DNA of 64,000 nt from Sphagnum compactum. Taxonomy: Eukaryota; Bryophyta; Sphagnopsida; Sphagnales. The stretch covers positions 17,352,304-17,416,303 of the forward strand of contig OZ234496.1 of the NCBI GenBank assembly GCA_965153455.1, written 5' to 3'. Below, piece after piece: positions 60,780 to 64,000 of this stretch. The notes beneath the pieces are model-generated. The model was not told the DNA's origin and ran no database searches. It saw only the letters and a list, made by a program, of their open reading frames with translations. Each line of letters opens with the position of its first letter. The stretch's first letter is position 1. The position numbers and the translations under genes were made by a program.

Positions 60780-61112
60780 AGAGGTAAAATATAGAATCCA
60801 CTTGAACGAGTTGATGCAGGAACTTGCAAAAACTTTCAAGTGAAAAGCTCAACAACAATGGTGCAAAGCTTCCCCCCGCACTCTTCATAATGAGTGCAAC
60901 GTTGTATCTGTTGTTTCCTAAACCCTAAACCCCAGATATACACAATGAAATATAAAATCCACTTGAACAAGTTGATGCAGGAACTTGTAGAAACTTTCAA
61001 GTGAAATGATCGACAAGGATGGTGCAAAGTTTCCCCCCCACTCTTTGCAAAGTGAGATGCCGTATCCACCATCCCGTAAACCCTAAACCTTGGATATGCA
61101 CAATGAAAATTC
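60780..61112. repeat. 160-base tandem repeat with telomere-like motif, 2 copies
   Basis: AATCCACTTGAACGAGTTGA at 60796 and AATCCACTTGAACAAGTTGA at 60956 start two units of about 160 bases. Each contains GATGCAGGAACTTG, GGTGCAAAG, TTCCCCCC, CACTCTT, a GAGTG- or GTGAG-type complement, TAAACCCTAAACC and GATAT(A/G)CACAATGAAA. The CACTCTT..GAGTG segments could form short hairpins. Confidence 0.8.
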
Positions 61113-61179
61113 ATTCTAGAATTCCCAAATCCTTTGTTTCCAGATATGTATGTCTCGAAATCGATTCTGCCAAATACAG

Positions 61180-62660
61180 ATACACATATACATCGGGAGT
61201 GTTGGATTTAAGCCTCACCATAGCAGGAGGTCCTCCTCCCACACAACTAACTGCCCCAGCTTTGGTGCCTCCCAGCTTTGGACCAGTTGCTAGCATACAG
61301 CCTCGTCAGCTGAGACGAGCGACACTGGGGAATGGGCAGCTCACTCATATGAGTCTCATGGGCCTGCACAGTGGGAACTTGAGACGGGAGGTCAAGATGG
61401 AAGCAATGTGGACATAGTTCAGCATGGCAGACCATTGGCAGCTGATAGTATTGAGACTTTCATGAAACAGTCACAGTCACTGCTTCAGCAGCTTTCACAT
61501 GAGGCTCTTTTGCCATCTCTGGTTCTGGCCCAGGTTGAGTCCAACCATCCATGCAACTAGCCGCACTGGCCCTGTCATTCCTGTCTCTGTGTATTTTACT
61601 GCTGGTTCAGTGCCATTCCAGGGACTCACAAAGGAGAGGGATGTGCTATGGTTGTGAACCTCCAGAGACCCACACTTGCACCACACAAATTGCAGTCCAG
61701 CACAACTGATCCAGGGTCAGAAGCAGCAGAAATGGAGTCTCTGCACTTGGTGTGTCCACAGACCTGTTGTGGCTTGCCTCGGCTGTGTATCATGACAATG
61801 GGCCTGGTTAACGAGATATCCCTGTATTTTCTGTGACAGTGCATCCATTATTCTTTGTGGATGGCACTGCAGATTGTTCCCCACAGTCAACAGTGTAGGG
61901 TAGGAGCCGTGGATCCCAGCCACAAATTGCTATTGCATGTTGCACCTGCCATGTCAAAGAAAGTGAAAAAAAGAAGTTGCTGAAGGATCACTTTATTTCC
62001 CTTTCCAAAAGATGAAGCTGAATACCACAAACTTCATTACCTGATAGAATGCCTTGTGGTTCCTGTTAAGCAACACCTCTTCACTTGTACTGGGACTAGG
62101 ATCGTGTTGAATAAGAAGCCTGGGCATTGATCCAGTTGGTTAGGACAGCAGTTGATCAACCTGAGAACCATGATTGAGCATCTGATTGATGGCAGACTGA
62201 TATCACTGGGAGAGCAGATAGTTGCAGCAGTGCTTCACATCGGTCAGTGTAGGCACCCAGCACAGTTGAAAGGGGTGCAGGTGGAAACTGTGCCAATGTG
62301 TCTGGACATGAGTTGTTCTTCCATGCACACAACCCCTTGTGGGCAGTATCCAGCTGCTGAGCAAACACTTATGCTGCACTCTCCACTTTTGATTGACAAA
62401 CAATAGTCCACCAACCCAGTTCAAATGTCAGTCTCTTGTGTTGAGTGTAGAGTAAAGGCAGCAAACATTCAAGTCATTGTAGTAGAGGAAACTTAGAAGA
62501 ATCGAGATACCTTGGTGTTGTGACCAACATGGTGGAACAGGGAAACTGAGGTATGAACCACAGATTTCACAGCATATCAGGTCCACATCCACTAACACCC
62601 ATCCTCTGCTTGCACACGCTACAGGGCCTGCAGCCTGCATCAACCGCATCCTCCCCTCTT
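61180..62660 (+). pseudogene. GC-richer coding-like tract, probable decayed gene, unidentified
   Basis: This tract has coding-like composition, but no single frame stays open beyond roughly 100 codons. Consecutive plus-strand pieces include GGPPPTQLTAPALVPPSFGP (61,230), RPLAADSIETFMKQSQSLLQ then QLSHEALLPSL (61,430-61,530), RTGPVIPVSVYFTAGSVPFQ (61,560-61,620) and MIEHLIDGRLISLGEQIVAA (62,165-62,225). They are in different frames with stops between. Splice junctions could join some of them, but I found no consistent model. I do not recognise the protein. The Pro-rich then helical Gln/Leu composition could suit a scaffold or ubiquitin-like-domain protein; that is a guess. Confidence 0.4.
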
Positions 62661-64000
62661 AGCATTTTGTGGAGTTTTTTGCCTGCCAAACAATGCATAA
62701 TTTGCAAGAGATCACATCTATCCATCTGTACATTATAAGGTAACCATTCTATCAGTTCCAGCAAAACAAGCATGACAAGAATTGAGTGCAATCATATGAC
62801 CTGTTGAGTGTCACTGCCAAAAATCAGACCATAGATTCACAAAGTGCTAATGAGAGATGCATATGACATCCAAGAGACCCAAGAAGAGTCTCCCAACCTG
62901 TGGTTTGCCAAACCAGCTCATGGATTTATAGGTAGCAAGACGGCATATTGCATAGGGTTTCTATTGGAAGCTGAGTTCTAGGAACACAACACACCTTCCA
63001 AGATTCCTTGGAAAATCAAAGTGAAATTTGAGATGAATTTTGAGCATGTCATGAAAACTTTTACACACACACACACACACACACACACTCACTTTAACCC
63101 TAAAGCCCACAACAATTGCAAAGATCCTCCTAAGGTGTAGGTGTGCCAATGACCCCACCTTCATGAGAACATATGGAAATGACTTGAAATAGCTGTCAAA
63201 AACCACATATGAAAAAATCACTTTGTGGACTAAGTGGTCATTGGGTACCACTCGGTTTTGGGGGCATACCTGTGTTAACATACTTATTATGCAAGTAATT
63301 GTGATTACTTGAATACAATTTTGCAAAGTCCAGATGGGTTTTGTGCTGACAACTTGGCCTTCACTTCACCCCTAAAAGTCTGTAAATTTTGGTTTGTTGT
63401 CAGATGCAGAGATGAACACTTTACATGAATACACCAACAACTTGACCCCCACCCCAAGTATCTATGTACCTCATCTGTACAAGAAAATCCCATGTAAGTT
63501 TGTCAGCACTCTTGGCAAAGATCTTGATAATGATGGCCAACAACACCTTACCAAACTTCCTCTCGACTCCCCACTTTTAAAGATAGGCTGTAGAAGAGAC
63601 CCTCATCAATTTTTGCACCAGAAATGATCAAAGCTTCCTCTTCTTCAGATGACCCCTCATCATGATAGCAAGTTATTAACATTCAACCCAATACTGCTAA
63701 TTTGCTAAATGGTAATCCTATTAGGGACCTCCTATTAGTACTAATCACATTCTATTACCTAGTACTAATCATGCCATTGAAACCCATCACCTATGAAAAT
63801 TCTAATACATGGCTTTTACACATTTAACCCCAAAATGCCCAACGAGCCAAAAATGGCTTTTAAATCAATGCACCAAGCAAAAACATATTTTCGTTGTTTT
63901 AGAACTGGCTATGTGAAGTGTAACATAGGCTCCAAATGACATGCCCAATAAGGAAGTCATATCAATTGGGGTTGGGGGGGGGGGGTTTCCATAGTAATAA
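62661..64000. other. Intergenic DNA with (CA)n microsatellite and poly-G run
   Basis: An (AC)n run of about 13 repeats lies at 63,063-63,088. A G run of 12 occurs at about 63,975-63,986 within TTGGGGTTGGGG, a possible quadruplex. A short plus-strand frame at 63394-63627 has no recognisable homology. No gene was identified. Confidence 0.5.

Noticed and set aside
63394-63627. Plus-strand 77-codon frame near the window end
   Set aside because: No motif or homology was recognised, and both strands are open over part of it; left unannotated.
1-64000. CRISPR arrays, operons, phage or bacterial genes
   Set aside because: The direct repeats present are tandem minisatellites without spacers, and all genes are spliced or plant-type; nothing prokaryotic was seen.

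Overview
The window is nuclear DNA of a land plant. It has spliced genes with short to medium introns (about 70 to 1,360 bases) and chloroplast-type proteins (a type II peroxiredoxin E, an MRL7/SVR4-type thioredoxin-fold protein). It also has plant telomere-type TTTAGGG motifs, 'GAGCATCTCC' MITEs and degenerate hAT and LINE elements. Three features hint at a seed-free plant (moss, liverwort, lycophyte or fern): an unfused PMP70/ALDP-type ABCD half transporter, a TKL kinase relic with a D-Y-E motif in place of DFG, and a small conserved protein resembling a family I associate with seed-free plants. I cannot name the species.

Layout. 1-5.8 kb: AT-rich, with a decayed hAT transposase (minus) split by a 641-base inverted-repeat element. 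5.8-7.4 kb: a GC-richer promoter and leader followed by a small single-exon gene. 7.4-13.2 kb: degenerate intergenic DNA. 13.2-20.7 kb: a MITE, a core promoter and an 18-or-more-exon peroxisomal-type ABCD half transporter (plus). 20.7-27.1 kb: intergenic, with a LINE reverse-transcriptase relic (minus). 27.1-31.6 kb: a second MITE copy, then a secretory-pathway cyclophilin (7 exons, plus). 33.0-34.2 kb: a frameshifted kinase pseudogene (minus). 36.2-44.0 kb: an 11-exon DHX29-like DExH-box RNA helicase of 1,605 residues (plus), preceded by a 72-base tandem array whose units copy its own start codon. 45.5-47.7 kb: an MRL7-like chloroplast protein (6 exons, minus), convergent with the helicase and with telo-boxes and a 68-base minisatellite upstream. 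48.4-52.6 kb: an AT-rich desert. 52.7-53.5 kb: intronless PRXIIE. 55.6-61.1 kb: a minisatellite interrupted by a foldback element, a GC-rich island, a second degenerate hAT and a 160-base tandem repeat. 61.2-62.7 kb: a decayed GC-richer, coding-like tract. The rest is intergenic.

The genes form no operon or cluster. They are separate housekeeping functions: peroxisomal fatty-acyl transport, ER protein folding, translation initiation, plastid gene expression and plastid redox. The observation I rate highest is the uORF array upstream of the helicase. Three short upstream ORFs begin M-N-P-S like the protein itself, all share its reading frame, and each ends in TGA. Because DHX29-type helicases act in ribosome scanning and start-site choice, an autoregulatory leader is a testable idea. 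All exon models come from reading splice sites and protein similarity by eye.
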